Origin: Syntrophales bacterium
GTDB lineage: Bacteria > Desulfobacterota > Syntrophia > Syntrophales > UBA5619
Direction: 5' to 3'
Assembly: GCA_023229765.1 (NCBI GenBank)
Contig: JALNYO010000013.1
Location: 1-64,000, forward strand
Length of the DNA stretch: 64,000 bases
Shown here: positions 53,842-62,402 of the stretch, one piece after another
Position numbering within the stretch: the first letter of the stretch is position 1
Layout of the letters: each line of letters starts with the position of its first letter
The notes under the pieces: model-generated
The model's input: the letters and a program-made list of their open reading frames with translations, nothing else
Database searches by the model: none
Told to the model about the DNA's origin: nothing
Translations under genes and position numbers: made by a program

Positions 53842-55135
53842 GTCATCCCCTGTGGGCAATTTCAATCCAGCCGACGCCCCGAGCTATGAATCGATCCTGC
53901 AGTGCATGCGCTGCGGCTTCTGTCTGGCCGTCTGCCCCACCTACGCCCTGACCAATCGGGAGCGCTCCAGTCCCCGGGGCCGCGCGGCACTGGCCCGCGC
54001 CGTGGCGGAGGGACGGCTGGAATTCACTGCCGCCGTCGGAGAGGAGGCGTTCTTCTGCCTGGACTGCAAGGCGTGTTCAACGGCATGTCCCTCGGGAGTG
54101 CAAGTCGGGACGATAATGGAATTCTGCCGCAGCCAGGAACAGAGTTTCCACCCCCTCCCCCTCCCCGCCGGCATCCTGCGCGACTTCATCCTCAAGCGGA
54201 TGCTCCCCTCGCCGGATCTGATGGAGACATCCCTGCTGCCCGTCCGTCTTTACCAGCGACTCGGCGTGCAATGGGCCGTTCGTCGGATCGGACTGAACCG
54301 CTTTCTCCCTGACACCCTGGCCAAGATGGAGGGGATACTGCCCACCCTCGGCCGGCCGCTCCGCCTCGATATTCCGGCGGTCATCCCGGCGCAGGGGAAG
54401 AAACGGGGCCGCGTGGCCTTTTTCCTCGGATGCGCCATGAGCCTGGTCTTCCCCGATGTATCGCGGCAAACCGCCCGCATCCTTTCCCAACAGGGATTCG
54501 AGGTCGTCACCCCTGCCAAGGTAAAATGCTGCGGCGCCCCTCACCTGGCCGAAGGGGATCGCGAAACCGCCCGGCGCCTGGCCCTGATCAATCTCGATCT
54601 CTTTCTCGGACTGGATTGTGAATATATCGTCACGGACTGCGCCGGATGCGGCTGTGCCTTGAAGGAGTATGAGGAGCTCCTCGCCGGGCATGCCGATCAC
54701 GAGCGGCTCCGGCTGTTTCGCTCCAAGCTCCGCGACATCTCCGAATTTCTCGCGGAGGTGGGAATCAGGACCGAGGAGCTCAAAGAAGTGCCGCTCAGCG
54801 TCACATATCATGAGCCCTGTCACCTCGTTCACGGCCAGGGCCTTTCCGTACCCCCGCGCCAGGTGATCCGGCAGATCCCCGGCGTTGAGCTCCGGGAGAT
54901 GAAGGAGTCGAGCTGGTGCTGCGGGATGGCGGGTTCCTTCGCCCTCAAGGAGATCGAGACCAGCCGCAAGCTGCTCGAGCGGAAACTCGCTAACGTCCGG
55001 GACACCAACGCCGACATCCTCGTCACGGCTAACCCCGGGTGCCATCTCCAACTCGCCTGGGGCGTCCGGGAGCTGGGGTTGAAACAGCCAGTCCTGCACA
55101 TCGTGGAACTCCTCGGACGCGCCCTTCCTAAATGA
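53834..55135 (+). CDS. glcF: Iron-sulfur subunit, GlcF-type
   Basis: The 433-residue protein has two [4Fe-4S] motifs (CMRCGFCLAVCPTY and CLDCKACSTACPSG), then two CCG domains with CCGAPHLAEGDRET and SSWCCGMAGSF, as in GlcF/LutA/HdrD. It takes electrons from the GlcD flavin to a quinone or other carrier. The ATG at 53834 follows AAGGGAG and overlaps glcD; the longer reading from 53792 is unlikely. No third subunit (GlcE) is seen. Confidence 0.92.
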   Translation: MTESSPVGNFNPADAPSYESILQCMRCGFCLAVCPTYALTNRERSSPRGRAALARAVAEGRLEFTAAVGEEAFFCLDCKACSTACPSGVQVGTIMEFCRSQEQSFHPLPLPAGILRDFILKRMLPSPDLMETSLLPVRLYQRLGVQWAVRRIGLNRFLPDTLAKMEGILPTLGRPLRLDIPAVIPAQGKKRGRVAFFLGCAMSLVFPDVSRQTARILSQQGFEVVTPAKVKCCGAPHLAEGDRETARRLALINLDLFLGLDCEYIVTDCAGCGCALKEYEELLAGHADHERLRLFRSKLRDISEFLAEVGIRTEELKEVPLSVTYHEPCHLVHGQGLSVPPRQVIRQIPGVELREMKESSWCCGMAGSFALKEIETSRKLLERKLANVRDTNADILVTANPGCHLQLAWGVRELGLKQPVLHIVELLGRALPK

Positions 55136-55169
55136 GCAATTTATCTAACAAAAATGGATTAAAATGGAG

Positions 55170-55217
55170 GGACGCGCTCCGTCGCGTCCGTAGTGGTTCC
55201 CTGAAAAGAACCCACTA
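55170..55217. repeat. Two tandem hairpins between glcF and mazG
   Basis: GGACGCG (55170-55176) pairs with CGCGTCC (55183-55189). Directly after, TAGTGGTTC (55191-55199) pairs with GAACCCACTA (55208-55217) with one bulged C. This double hairpin has the form of a REP-like intergenic repeat. Whether it recurs in the genome cannot be seen here. Confidence 0.5.
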
Positions 55218-55247
55218 TAACTCAACAATTTATGCACGCATTTTCAT

Positions 55248-56060
55248 ATGAAACTATCCAACACCCAGGTCGAAGATAAATTCCGAGAGCTGCTCGCTCT
55301 GGTCGCCCGGTTGCGATCTCCCGACGGCTGCCCCTGGGACCAATCCCGCAAGCAGGAGGATATCGCCCGTTACCTCCTCGAGGAGTCCTATGAGGTCGTC
55401 GATGCCATTGAAGGCGGCTCGCCGCCGGCGCTCATGGAAGAGCTCGGAGACCTTCTTTTTCAGATACTCTTCCTCGCCCGGATGGCCGAGGAGGCGGAAG
55501 AATTCTCCATTGCCGACGTTCTGAATGCGCTCACCGAGAAGATGATCCGCCGCCATCCCCATGTCTTCGGCGACGCCAAGGCTAAGAATGTCGAGGAGGT
55601 CCGCGTTAACTGGGAGCGGATCAAAAAGGAGGTCGAACACAGGGGAACCGGCGATGCCCGTCTGTTCGCCGACATCCCCCGCTCACTTCCCACGCTGACA
55701 AAGGCCCAGCAGATCACCGCACGGGCCTCAACGGTCGGATTTGATTGGAACAACACCGCCGGGGTGCTGAAAAAAGTCGATGAGGAACTCGGCGAATTCC
55801 GAGCCGCCCTGGAAAAAGGCGATCAAGCGGCAATGCACGATGAGGCCGGCGACCTCCTGTTCACACTTGTCAACCTCTGCCGCTTTGTCCGCGTGGATGC
55901 AGAAGCGGCCCTCCGAAGCTCCCTCGGAAAGTTCAACCATCGGTTCGTCCATATCGAACAGGCTCTTGCCTCACAAGGAAAAACTCCGGCGGACTCCTCC
56001 CTCGTCGAAATGGAGCGGCTCTGGAACGAAGCGAAAAATAAATCAGCAGGGGAACCCTGA
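55248..56060 (+). CDS. mazG: Nucleoside triphosphate pyrophosphohydrolase MazG
   Basis: The 270-residue protein has two MazG domains. The first has DGCPWDQSRKQEDIARYLLE, ESYEVVDAI and EELGDLLFQILFLARMAEE (E-E-x-x-E/E-x-x-D metal sites). The second has VDEELGEFRAALEKGD and DEAGDLLFTLVNLCRF. Both helix-EExxE cores are intact. It converts NTPs to NMPs, cleaning abnormal nucleotides or lowering ppGpp. It ends 50 bases before the tRNA remnant and looks like ancestral chromosome. Confidence 0.93.
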   Translation: MKLSNTQVEDKFRELLALVARLRSPDGCPWDQSRKQEDIARYLLEESYEVVDAIEGGSPPALMEELGDLLFQILFLARMAEEAEEFSIADVLNALTEKMIRRHPHVFGDAKAKNVEEVRVNWERIKKEVEHRGTGDARLFADIPRSLPTLTKAQQITARASTVGFDWNNTAGVLKKVDEELGEFRAALEKGDQAAMHDEAGDLLFTLVNLCRFVRVDAEAALRSSLGKFNHRFVHIEQALASQGKTPADSSLVEMERLWNEAKNKSAGEP

Positions 56061-56110
56061 ACGATCATGGACGATCTTCTCTGCCTAAGCTGTAGCCTCA
56101 CTATTTCGTT

Positions 56111-56165
56111 TGGTGCCGGAGGGCGGAATCGAACCGACATGAAGTTGCACTCGGGGGATTTTGAG
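56111..56165 (-). pseudogene. 3'-half tRNA-Leu(CAA) remnant: candidate attachment site
   Basis: Read on the minus strand this is the anticodon loop CTCAAAA, variable arm, T arm (GTCGG-TTCGATT-CCGCC, with one stem mismatch), 3' acceptor strand CTCCGGC, discriminator A and CCA. The 5' half (acceptor, D arm, 5' anticodon stem) is absent: upstream bases do not match and cannot pair. A break at the anticodon loop is where many tyrosine integrases cut. Because the 3' half stays with the left flank, the integrated element should extend to the right, with the intact tRNA-Leu beyond the window. Element extent is inference. Confidence 0.72.
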
Positions 56166-56488
56166 ACGGTGACTTAAGATAGGCGATTCCCCATCAAATA
56201 TTATTCGCTTACGTATTATATAGTTAGAAAGAGCGCTTTGGATTAGAGTGGATTTCGCGGGGTTATTTTCGGATGCGACGGTTACAATTCAGTTACATCG
56301 CCAACGATTATTTATAGCATAGAGACAGAACCTTTCCCCTAATACCCTTCCCTTGATCAACGGCTTCTTGCCGCATGGTTATTGCTCATGGAAAAACCGT
56401 TTTTTTATTAAATATTGATACCTTTATCCTGTCTTTTAACAGCATCCTGATATCTTAGATGTTATCATAATTGCGAAAGGGCTGATTT
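56166..56488. other. AT-rich non-coding stretch between tRNA remnant and kdp locus
   Basis: About 320 bases with no supported gene. It is visibly more AT-rich than its neighbours, as is common at element ends. It should hold the kdp promoter, but I could not choose a clear -35/-10 pair or a KdpE site. No integrase gene is seen here. Confidence 0.5.
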
Positions 56489-56568
56489 ATGGACATTCCA
56501 TTCCTTTGCGGAATTGGAATTTTTTTCGCGATCGCCTGGGTCTGATCGAGGAGATCGCCAATCATTAA
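56489..56568 (+). pseudogene. Frameshifted small kdp leader gene (membrane peptide)
   Basis: ATG at 56489 opens a short hydrophobic peptide, MDIPFLCGIGIFFAIAWV, stopped by UGA at 56543. One base added in the GGG run at 56538-56540 would instead give IAWGLIEEIANH ending at TAA 56566-56568, a 26-residue membrane peptide. As I recall, many kdp operons carry such an MD...FFA-[IL]-[AS]-W peptide just before kdpF. The frameshift may be real or a sequencing error in the G run. Confidence 0.5.
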
Positions 56569-56579
56569 GGAGTGCGGAG

Positions 56580-56672
56580 ATGACATTCATCTATATTATC
56601 GGATTGATCATCGCGGTGGGGCTGGTCGTTTATCTCTTCATCGCCTTGCTTAAACCGGAGGTATTCTCGTGA
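56580..56672 (+). CDS. kdpF: Potassium-transporting ATPase small subunit KdpF
   Basis: A 30-residue, single-helix peptide with MTFIYIIGLIIAVGLVVYLF and a short AKP-like end (ALLKPEVFS) matches KdpF. It stabilises the KdpABC complex in the membrane. AAGGAG precedes the ATG, and its TGA overlaps the GTG start of kdpA (GTGA). It is easily missed because of its size. Confidence 0.92.
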   Translation: MTFIYIIGLIIAVGLVVYLFIALLKPEVFS

Positions 56673-58411
56673 CCCCCCAGGGAATTTTTCAGATCGGGCT
56701 CTATTTTGTCGTGCTGATTGCGGCGGCAATCCCCTTGGGGCACTACATGGCCAAAGTCTATGCCGGAGAACCCGTGTTCTTGAGCAGGCTGGCCGGTCCC
56801 TTGGAAAGATTGATCTATCGATGCTGCCGGATCGACCCGGAAGAGGAAATGAACTGGAAGGCATACGCCGGAGGATTGCTCATTTTCAGTCTGGCGGGTT
56901 GGCTTGCCGTCTATCTGTTGCAGCGGCTCCAGGGATCCTTGCCGTTCAATCCCCACGGATTGCCCGCCGTGGCCCCTGATCTGGCCTTCAATACCGCTGT
57001 CAGCTTCGTCACCAATACGAACTGGCAGGCCTACGGCGGCGAAACGACGCTGAGTTTCTTGACGCAGATGGCGGGACTGACGGTCCAGAACTTCGCCTCC
57101 GCCGCTTCGGGAATGGCCGTGCTGCTGGCCCTGGTAAGGGGGCTGAAGAGAACCCTCTCCGGGACCATCGGCAACGTCTGGGTGGATCTGACGCGCTCCA
57201 TCGTCTATATCCTTCTGCCCCTGTCGCTGGTGATGGCGCTTTTCCTCGTCTCCCAGGGGGTGGTGCAGACCTTGCAAAGCCCGGCTACGGTCCAACTCCT
57301 GGAGCAGGGCCGGGACGAAAAGGGCAATGCCGTGTCCACGCAGGAGATCGCCTTGGGGCCGGCGGCAAGCCAGGTGGCCATCAAACAACTGGGCACCAAC
57401 GGGGGCGGATTTTTCAATGTCAATTCGGCCCATCCCCTGGAAAATCCAACGCCCCTTTCCAATTTCGCCGAGATGCTGGCCCTTTTGCTGATCCCGGCGG
57501 CGCTGTGCATCACCTTCGGCAGGATGCTGGGCGACAGGAGGCAGGGATGGGCGCTATTGGCTGCCATGATGCTGATTCTCATCCCGCTTTTGGGCGTAAG
57601 CGTGTTCAGTGAACAGGCAGGGAATGTCTCCTTCAGCCAGATGGACGTCGATCAGTCCGCCGGCCCCCTCCAGGCGGGCGGCAATATGGAAGGCAAGGAG
57701 GCGAGGTTCGGCATCGCCAATTCCGCCCTCTGGGCCGTGGCGACGACGGCCGCCTCCAATGGGAGCGTCAATGCCATGCATGATTCGTTTACCCCGCTGG
57801 GCGGTCTGGCGCCCCTGTGGCTGATGCAGTTGGGCGAGATCGTTTTCGGAGGGGTGGGCTCCGGGCTCTACGGCATGCTCATGTTCGTGCTGATCGCCGT
57901 CTTCGTGGCCGGGCTCATGGTGGGCCGCACGCCCGAATACTTGGGCAAGAAGATCGAGGCCTTTGAAATCAAGATGGCCTCCCTGGTCATCCTGATTCCG
58001 GCCGCGGTCGTCCTGATCGGCACCGCCATCTCTGTTGTCGTTAAGCCGGGCTTGGAAGGGATCCTCAATCCCGGCCCCCATGGCTTTTCCGAGATTCTCT
58101 ACGCCTTCTCGTCGGCAGGGAACAACAATGGCAGCGCCTTTGCCGGATTGAATTCCAATACCTTTTTCTACAACATCTCCCTCGCTTGCGCCATGCTCAT
58201 CGGGCGGTTCGGTCTGATGATCCCCGTGCTGGCGGCGGCGGGATCGCTGGCCCGCAAGAAGCTCATCCCCGCCGGCGCCGGCACGCTGCCGACGCACACG
58301 CCGCTCTTTGTGTTCTTCCTGGTGGCGGTGATCATCCTGGTAGGCGCCCTGACCTTCATACCGGCTCTGGCCCTGGGGCCGATGGCCGAGTATCTGATTT
58401 GGATTCGTTGA
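56669..58411 (+). CDS. kdpA: Potassium-transporting ATPase subunit KdpA
   Basis: The 580-residue membrane protein starts with GTG 56669 overlapping kdpF. It is the channel-like potassium-binding subunit, with four selectivity-filter-like repeats. Visible segments are FVTNTNWQAYGGETTLSFLT, LGTNGGGFFNVNSAHPLENP and SAGNNNGSAFAGLNSNT. It pairs with KdpB, KdpC and KdpF at the inner membrane for high-affinity K+ uptake. The coding bases are noticeably GC-rich. It lies 10 bases before kdpB. Confidence 0.97.
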   Translation: MTPQGIFQIGLYFVVLIAAAIPLGHYMAKVYAGEPVFLSRLAGPLERLIYRCCRIDPEEEMNWKAYAGGLLIFSLAGWLAVYLLQRLQGSLPFNPHGLPAVAPDLAFNTAVSFVTNTNWQAYGGETTLSFLTQMAGLTVQNFASAASGMAVLLALVRGLKRTLSGTIGNVWVDLTRSIVYILLPLSLVMALFLVSQGVVQTLQSPATVQLLEQGRDEKGNAVSTQEIALGPAASQVAIKQLGTNGGGFFNVNSAHPLENPTPLSNFAEMLALLLIPAALCITFGRMLGDRRQGWALLAAMMLILIPLLGVSVFSEQAGNVSFSQMDVDQSAGPLQAGGNMEGKEARFGIANSALWAVATTAASNGSVNAMHDSFTPLGGLAPLWLMQLGEIVFGGVGSGLYGMLMFVLIAVFVAGLMVGRTPEYLGKKIEAFEIKMASLVILIPAAVVLIGTAISVVVKPGLEGILNPGPHGFSEILYAFSSAGNNNGSAFAGLNSNTFFYNISLACAMLIGRFGLMIPVLAAAGSLARKKLIPAGAGTLPTHTPLFVFFLVAVIILVGALTFIPALALGPMAEYLIWIR

Positions 58412-58421
58412 GAGGGGATAG

Positions 58422-60497
58422 ATGATGAACGCTAAAGCAAAAACATTTTCGCTTCTTGATAGACAAAACCTCCAGCGGACGATCGTCGATGCCTTCGCCA
58501 AGCTCAACCCCCTGCATGTGGTCAAGAATCCAGTGATGTTCGTCGTGGAGATCGGTTGCCTCCTGACGACGCTCCTCTATTTCCAGTCCCTTTTCGGCCG
58601 CGGTGAGGAGAGAAGCGCTTTCATTCTGGCCATCACACTTTGGCTGTGGTTCACCTTGCTCTTCGCCAATTTTGCCGAAGCCCTGGCGGAAGGAAGGGGC
58701 AAGGCCCAGGCGCGATCGCTCCGAGGGGCGCGGCGGGATGTAATGGCCAAGCTGCTCCGGGAGCCGGAGCGGAACGCGACCGCCGGCACCGTCCCGGGCT
58801 CCCAGCTCAAGAAAGGGGATCTGGTGCTTGTAGAGGCGGGAGATGCCATCCCCGGCGACGGCGAGGTGGTCGTGGGGGTCGCCTCTGTGGATGAGAGCGC
58901 CATCACCGGCGAGAGCGCCCCGGTGATCCGGGAAAGCGGCGGGGATCGAAGCGCCGTGACCGGCGGCACCAGCGTGCTTTCGGACTGGCTCATCGTCCGC
59001 GTCACGGCAAATCCGGGGGAAACGTTCCTCGACAAGATGATCGCTATGGTGGAAGGGGCCAGGCGGCAAAAAACGCCGAATGAAATTGCCCTCGACATCC
59101 TGCTGGCCGGGCTCACCCTGATCTTCCTGCTGGCCACCGTGACCCTCGTTCCCTTTTCGATCTACAGTGTCGGGGCAACGGGGCAGGGGGCGCCCATCAC
59201 TATGACGGTCATCGTGGCCCTCTTGATCTGTCTCATTCCGACTACCATTGGCGGGCTCCTCTCCGCCATCGGCATCGCCGGCATGGACCGTATGATTCAG
59301 GCGAATGTCATTGCCATGTCGGGCAAGGCGGTCGAAGCCGCCGGCGATGTGGATGTCCTCTTGCTCGACAAAACCGGCACCATCACCTTGGGCAACCGCG
59401 AGGCAAAGGAGTTCATCCCTATGGGCGGAACCACGGCCCAGCAACTGGCCGATGCGGCCCAGCTCGCATCCCTGGCCGACGAAACGCCGGAAGGACGAAG
59501 CATCGTCATCCTGGCCAAGCAGAAATACGGCATCCGGGAACGGGATATCAAAACCCTGGGGGCCCGTTTCATCCCCTTTTCCGCCCAGACCCGCATGAGC
59601 GGCGTCAACCTGGAGGGACGGGAAATCCGCAAGGGCGCTGCCGACGCCATCGAAGCCTATGTGCAGACAAGAGACGGCCGTTTTCCCGAGGAGGCGGCCT
59701 CCACGGTGAGCGATATCGCCTCACAGGGAGGGACCCCCCTTGTCGTTGCCGAGGATGCCCGGATTCTGGGGGTCATTCGCCTGAGCGACGTGGTCAAGGG
59801 GGGGATACGCGAGCGCTTCGCCGAGCTGCGGCGCATGGGCATCCGCACCATCATGATCACCGGGGACAATCCGCTCACGGCGGCGGCGGTGGCGGCCGAG
59901 GCGGGCGTGGACGACTTTCTGGCGCAGGCAACGCCAGAAACAAAGCTGAATCTGATCCGGACCTATCAGGCCCAGGGTCATCTTGTCGCCATGACGGGAG
60001 ACGGGACGAATGACGCCCCGGCGCTGGCACAAGCGGACGTGGCCGTGGCCATGAACACGGGTACGCAGGCAGCCAAGGAGGCAGGGAACCTGGTGGATCT
60101 CGACTCCAATCCCACGAAGCTTATCGAGATCGTCGAGATCGGAAAGCAACTGCTCATGACGCGGGGCACCCTCACGACCTTCAGCATCTCCAACGACGTA
60201 GCCAAGTACTTCGCCATTTTGCCCGCTGCCTTCTCGGGAATCTATCCGGGCCTGGCCGTATTGAACATCATGGGGCTCTCGACGCCGCAAAGCGCCATAC
60301 TGTCGGCGGTCATCTTCAACGCGCTCATCATCGTCGCGCTGATTCCCCTGGCGCTGCGCGGTGTTCGCTATCGACCCATGGGCGCCGCCGCTGTGCTCCG
60401 CCGGAACCTGATCATTTACGGTGCAGGAGGGCTCGTGGTGCCTTTCCTGGGGATCAAAGCCATCGACCTGCTGCTGACGCTTTTACACTGGACTTGA
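58422..60497 (+). CDS. kdpB: Potassium-transporting ATPase ATP-binding subunit KdpB
   Basis: The 691-residue P-type ATPase has the actuator motif ESAITGESAPV, phosphorylation motif LLLDKTGTITLG, MTGDGTNDAPALAQADVAVAM and the early membrane helix with CLIPTTIGGLLSAIGIAGMD. The phospho-Asp drives K+ movement through KdpA. The start ATG 58422 is followed by a second ATG; either could be used. It overlaps the longer reading of kdpC but not the chosen one. Confidence 0.97.
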   Translation: MMNAKAKTFSLLDRQNLQRTIVDAFAKLNPLHVVKNPVMFVVEIGCLLTTLLYFQSLFGRGEERSAFILAITLWLWFTLLFANFAEALAEGRGKAQARSLRGARRDVMAKLLREPERNATAGTVPGSQLKKGDLVLVEAGDAIPGDGEVVVGVASVDESAITGESAPVIRESGGDRSAVTGGTSVLSDWLIVRVTANPGETFLDKMIAMVEGARRQKTPNEIALDILLAGLTLIFLLATVTLVPFSIYSVGATGQGAPITMTVIVALLICLIPTTIGGLLSAIGIAGMDRMIQANVIAMSGKAVEAAGDVDVLLLDKTGTITLGNREAKEFIPMGGTTAQQLADAAQLASLADETPEGRSIVILAKQKYGIRERDIKTLGARFIPFSAQTRMSGVNLEGREIRKGAADAIEAYVQTRDGRFPEEAASTVSDIASQGGTPLVVAEDARILGVIRLSDVVKGGIRERFAELRRMGIRTIMITGDNPLTAAAVAAEAGVDDFLAQATPETKLNLIRTYQAQGHLVAMTGDGTNDAPALAQADVAVAMNTGTQAAKEAGNLVDLDSNPTKLIEIVEIGKQLLMTRGTLTTFSISNDVAKYFAILPAAFSGIYPGLAVLNIMGLSTPQSAILSAVIFNALIIVALIPLALRGVRYRPMGAAAVLRRNLIIYGAGGLVVPFLGIKAIDLLLTLLHWT

Positions 60498-60508
60498 AAG
60501 GAACGACC

Positions 60509-61105
60509 ATGGGAAAAACGATACGCACCGCACTTTTGCTCTTTTTCGTCACCACGCTGCTGACTGGCATCGTCTACCCGCTGGCTGTGACCGGATTGGG
60601 ACAGGTCCTGTTTCCCCGGCAGGCCAACGGCAGCCTGATCTCAACCGGAGAGGGAAAGACGGTCTCGGAACTGATCGGGCAGCCCTTTAGCGACCCGCGT
60701 TATTTCTGGGGACGGCCCTCGGCAACAATGCCTCTGGCCTATAACGGCGCCTCTTCCGCGGGGTCGAATCTGGGTCCCTCGAATCCGGCCTTGAAGGAGG
60801 CCGCAGGGAAGCGCATTGCCGCCCTCCGGTCCACCGATCCGGGAAATTTACTGCCCGTGCCGGTGGATCTCGTGACCGCCTCGGGCAGCGGGCTCGATCC
60901 CCATATCAGTCCGGCAGCTGCATTCTACCAGGTTCCGCGGGTCGCCAGGGCGCGCGGCATCGACGAGGGGAGGGTGACGGAACTGGTCCGGATGCAGATC
61001 CGGGACAGGCAGTTCGGCATTTTCGGCGAACCCACGGTCAATGTCCTGCGCCTGAATATGGCGCTGGACTCTGTTCCACCGTCAAAAAGTGAACAATCCC
61101 GGTGA
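60509..61105 (+). CDS. kdpC: Potassium-transporting ATPase subunit KdpC
   Basis: The 198-residue protein has one N-terminal membrane helix (LLLFFVTTLLTGIVYPLAVT) and a periplasmic domain with FSDPRYFWGRPSAT, GASSAGSNLGPSNPAL and SGSGLDPHISPAAAFYQVPR. It is needed for complex assembly and affinity. I chose ATG 60509 because AAAGGA lies 6 bases before it; the TTG at 60494 overlaps the kdpB stop. It ends the kdpFABC set. Confidence 0.96.
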   Translation: MGKTIRTALLLFFVTTLLTGIVYPLAVTGLGQVLFPRQANGSLISTGEGKTVSELIGQPFSDPRYFWGRPSATMPLAYNGASSAGSNLGPSNPALKEAAGKRIAALRSTDPGNLLPVPVDLVTASGSGLDPHISPAAAFYQVPRVARARGIDEGRVTELVRMQIRDRQFGIFGEPTVNVLRLNMALDSVPPSKSEQSR

Positions 61106-61164
61106 ATATCGGGATAACCTTGCTCCTCATGGAAGGGATCACTAATCTTTAGAGGTTTCCCGAT

Positions 61165-61377
61165 ATGAACACGTTCATCGCAATGATAAACATGAAAGGC
61201 ATCGTTCTCGGCTGGCCCATGTCTTCTTGGATTGAACGGTTGTCGATCGGCGTCATGATCTACAATCTCATGAAACTGCCTCGTCTTTTCCCGAAGTATG
61301 ATTTTGATATCGAGTACTGCAGGAGGCCTTCGACATTCCGGGACCAGAATTCGGAAAAGGGGCGCCTTACCGGTTAA
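61165..61377 (+). CDS. Doubtful small reading frame after kdpC
   Basis: A 70-residue frame (begins MNTFIAMINMKGIVLGWPMS) lies in the 330-base gap between kdpC and the next gene. AGAGG lies a few bases upstream. I recognise no family, the composition is odd and a long frame also lies on the other strand. It may be a decayed gene or chance. Otherwise the gap 61106-61435 holds nothing I can support. Confidence 0.2.
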   Translation: MNTFIAMINMKGIVLGWPMSSWIERLSIGVMIYNLMKLPRLFPKYDFDIEYCRRPSTFRDQNSEKGRLTG

Positions 61378-61435
61378 GGCCATATCGCCATGAACCAAAG
61401 GATATAACGTCAGGCGGGAGAGAAGAGGCGCGCTC

Positions 61436-62392
61436 ATGGGAAAGAAAGAGCGAACGGACATGAACACGGAGAGAAGGACTCCGGGGACCGGCAACCGGAC
61501 TGTCCTGAATCTGATCATTCTCGTATTATTGTCAGCGGTGGTCATCTCCGTCTCAAGGTTTCTCGGGCCGGGCGCCCGGCATAACACGATCCTGGTCAAT
61601 ACGATGAAGACGGTCGAAATGATCTCCCGGATGAGAATAGACCTTTTGAAATCGACTGACCTGGGAAAGGGCGCCGTGATGGCCGTTACCGATGAAGAAT
61701 CGCGGGCCTTGGCCGAGCAATCGCGCAAGAGTGCCGATGCGGTCCAGCGCGACTATGAGGAATTGAATGTCCTGATAGATGCCGCGAAAATAGGTGACGA
61801 AATGACGTTGCTGCAAGAATTCAATGATGCTTGGAACAATTTTCGGGAGATCGACAGGGAACTATTATCCCTCGCGGTGAAGAATACCAATATCAAAGCA
61901 GCGAATCTTTCCTACACCGCAGCTGCTCAGGACATAGGAACTTTCGAGCGGTGCCTCTCTCAGTTGATGGCTGTCCCCAAATCTGACCGTGAACAGGCGC
62001 AGATGGCAAGGCTCGCCTATCAAGCTGTTACCGCCGCATTCATGATTTACAGCTTGGAAGCCCCACACATCAACGAGGCCGAGGATAAGAAGATGGGCGA
62101 ACTGGAAAAACTCATGGCCGCGAATGAAAAAAAGGTCCGCAATGCGTTAGAGGACGTTTCCCCCCTGACTGACCAGCAGGGGAGGACCCTCCTTCATGAT
62201 GCCGCGGCGGCCTTCTCAAAGTTCATGGAGGTCCATCGGGAGGTCGTCAGATTATCCAGGATGAACACAAATGTTAAATCACTGGAACTTTCCCTTGGCC
62301 GGAAACGGAAGGTTACTGCCCAGTGTGAGGAGATTTTGAATGCTCTCCACGATGCTGTTCAGAACGGCAGGTCCTCCAGGGCGACACGGTAG
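61436..62392 (+). CDS. Membrane-anchored helical-bundle protein linked to the kdp kinase
   Basis: The 318-residue protein has a basic N terminus, one membrane helix (about 22-43, VLNLIILVLLSAVVISVSRF), and then an almost wholly helical periplasmic part resembling four-helix-bundle sensors (4HB/MCP-like). Two related blocks are suggested by similar phrases: NTMKTVEMISRMRIDLLKS and RLSRMNTNVKSLELSLGRK. There is no kinase, HAMP or output domain. It ends 10 bases before a kinase gene whose sensor is also a helical bundle, so it may be its sensing partner. A second ATG at 61460 is possible. Function inferred from position. Confidence 0.7.
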   Translation: MGKKERTDMNTERRTPGTGNRTVLNLIILVLLSAVVISVSRFLGPGARHNTILVNTMKTVEMISRMRIDLLKSTDLGKGAVMAVTDEESRALAEQSRKSADAVQRDYEELNVLIDAAKIGDEMTLLQEFNDAWNNFREIDRELLSLAVKNTNIKAANLSYTAAAQDIGTFERCLSQLMAVPKSDREQAQMARLAYQAVTAAFMIYSLEAPHINEAEDKKMGELEKLMAANEKKVRNALEDVSPLTDQQGRTLLHDAAAAFSKFMEVHREVVRLSRMNTNVKSLELSLGRKRKVTAQCEEILNALHDAVQNGRSSRATR

Positions 62393-62402
62393 GACGAAGG
62401 CT

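Noticed and set aside
52330..53865. 511-residue minus-strand frame opposite glcD
   Set aside because: Antisense shadow of glcD, which has all flavin motifs; the frame has no recognisable family.
54077..55099. 340-residue minus-strand frame opposite glcF
   Set aside because: Shadow of glcF; the Cys clusters that define the real gene are on the plus strand.
56543..56545. Selenocysteine reading of the UGA in the small kdp leader gene
   Set aside because: No SECIS-like hairpin follows and the reading after UGA (SRRSPIIKE) is not like a membrane peptide; a one-base frameshift explains it better.
60925..61728. 267-residue minus-strand frame over kdpC end and the helical-bundle gene
   Set aside because: It overlaps two convincing plus-strand genes and shows no domain or ribosome site. 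Part of it fills the gap 61106-61435, so a decayed gene there is not excluded.
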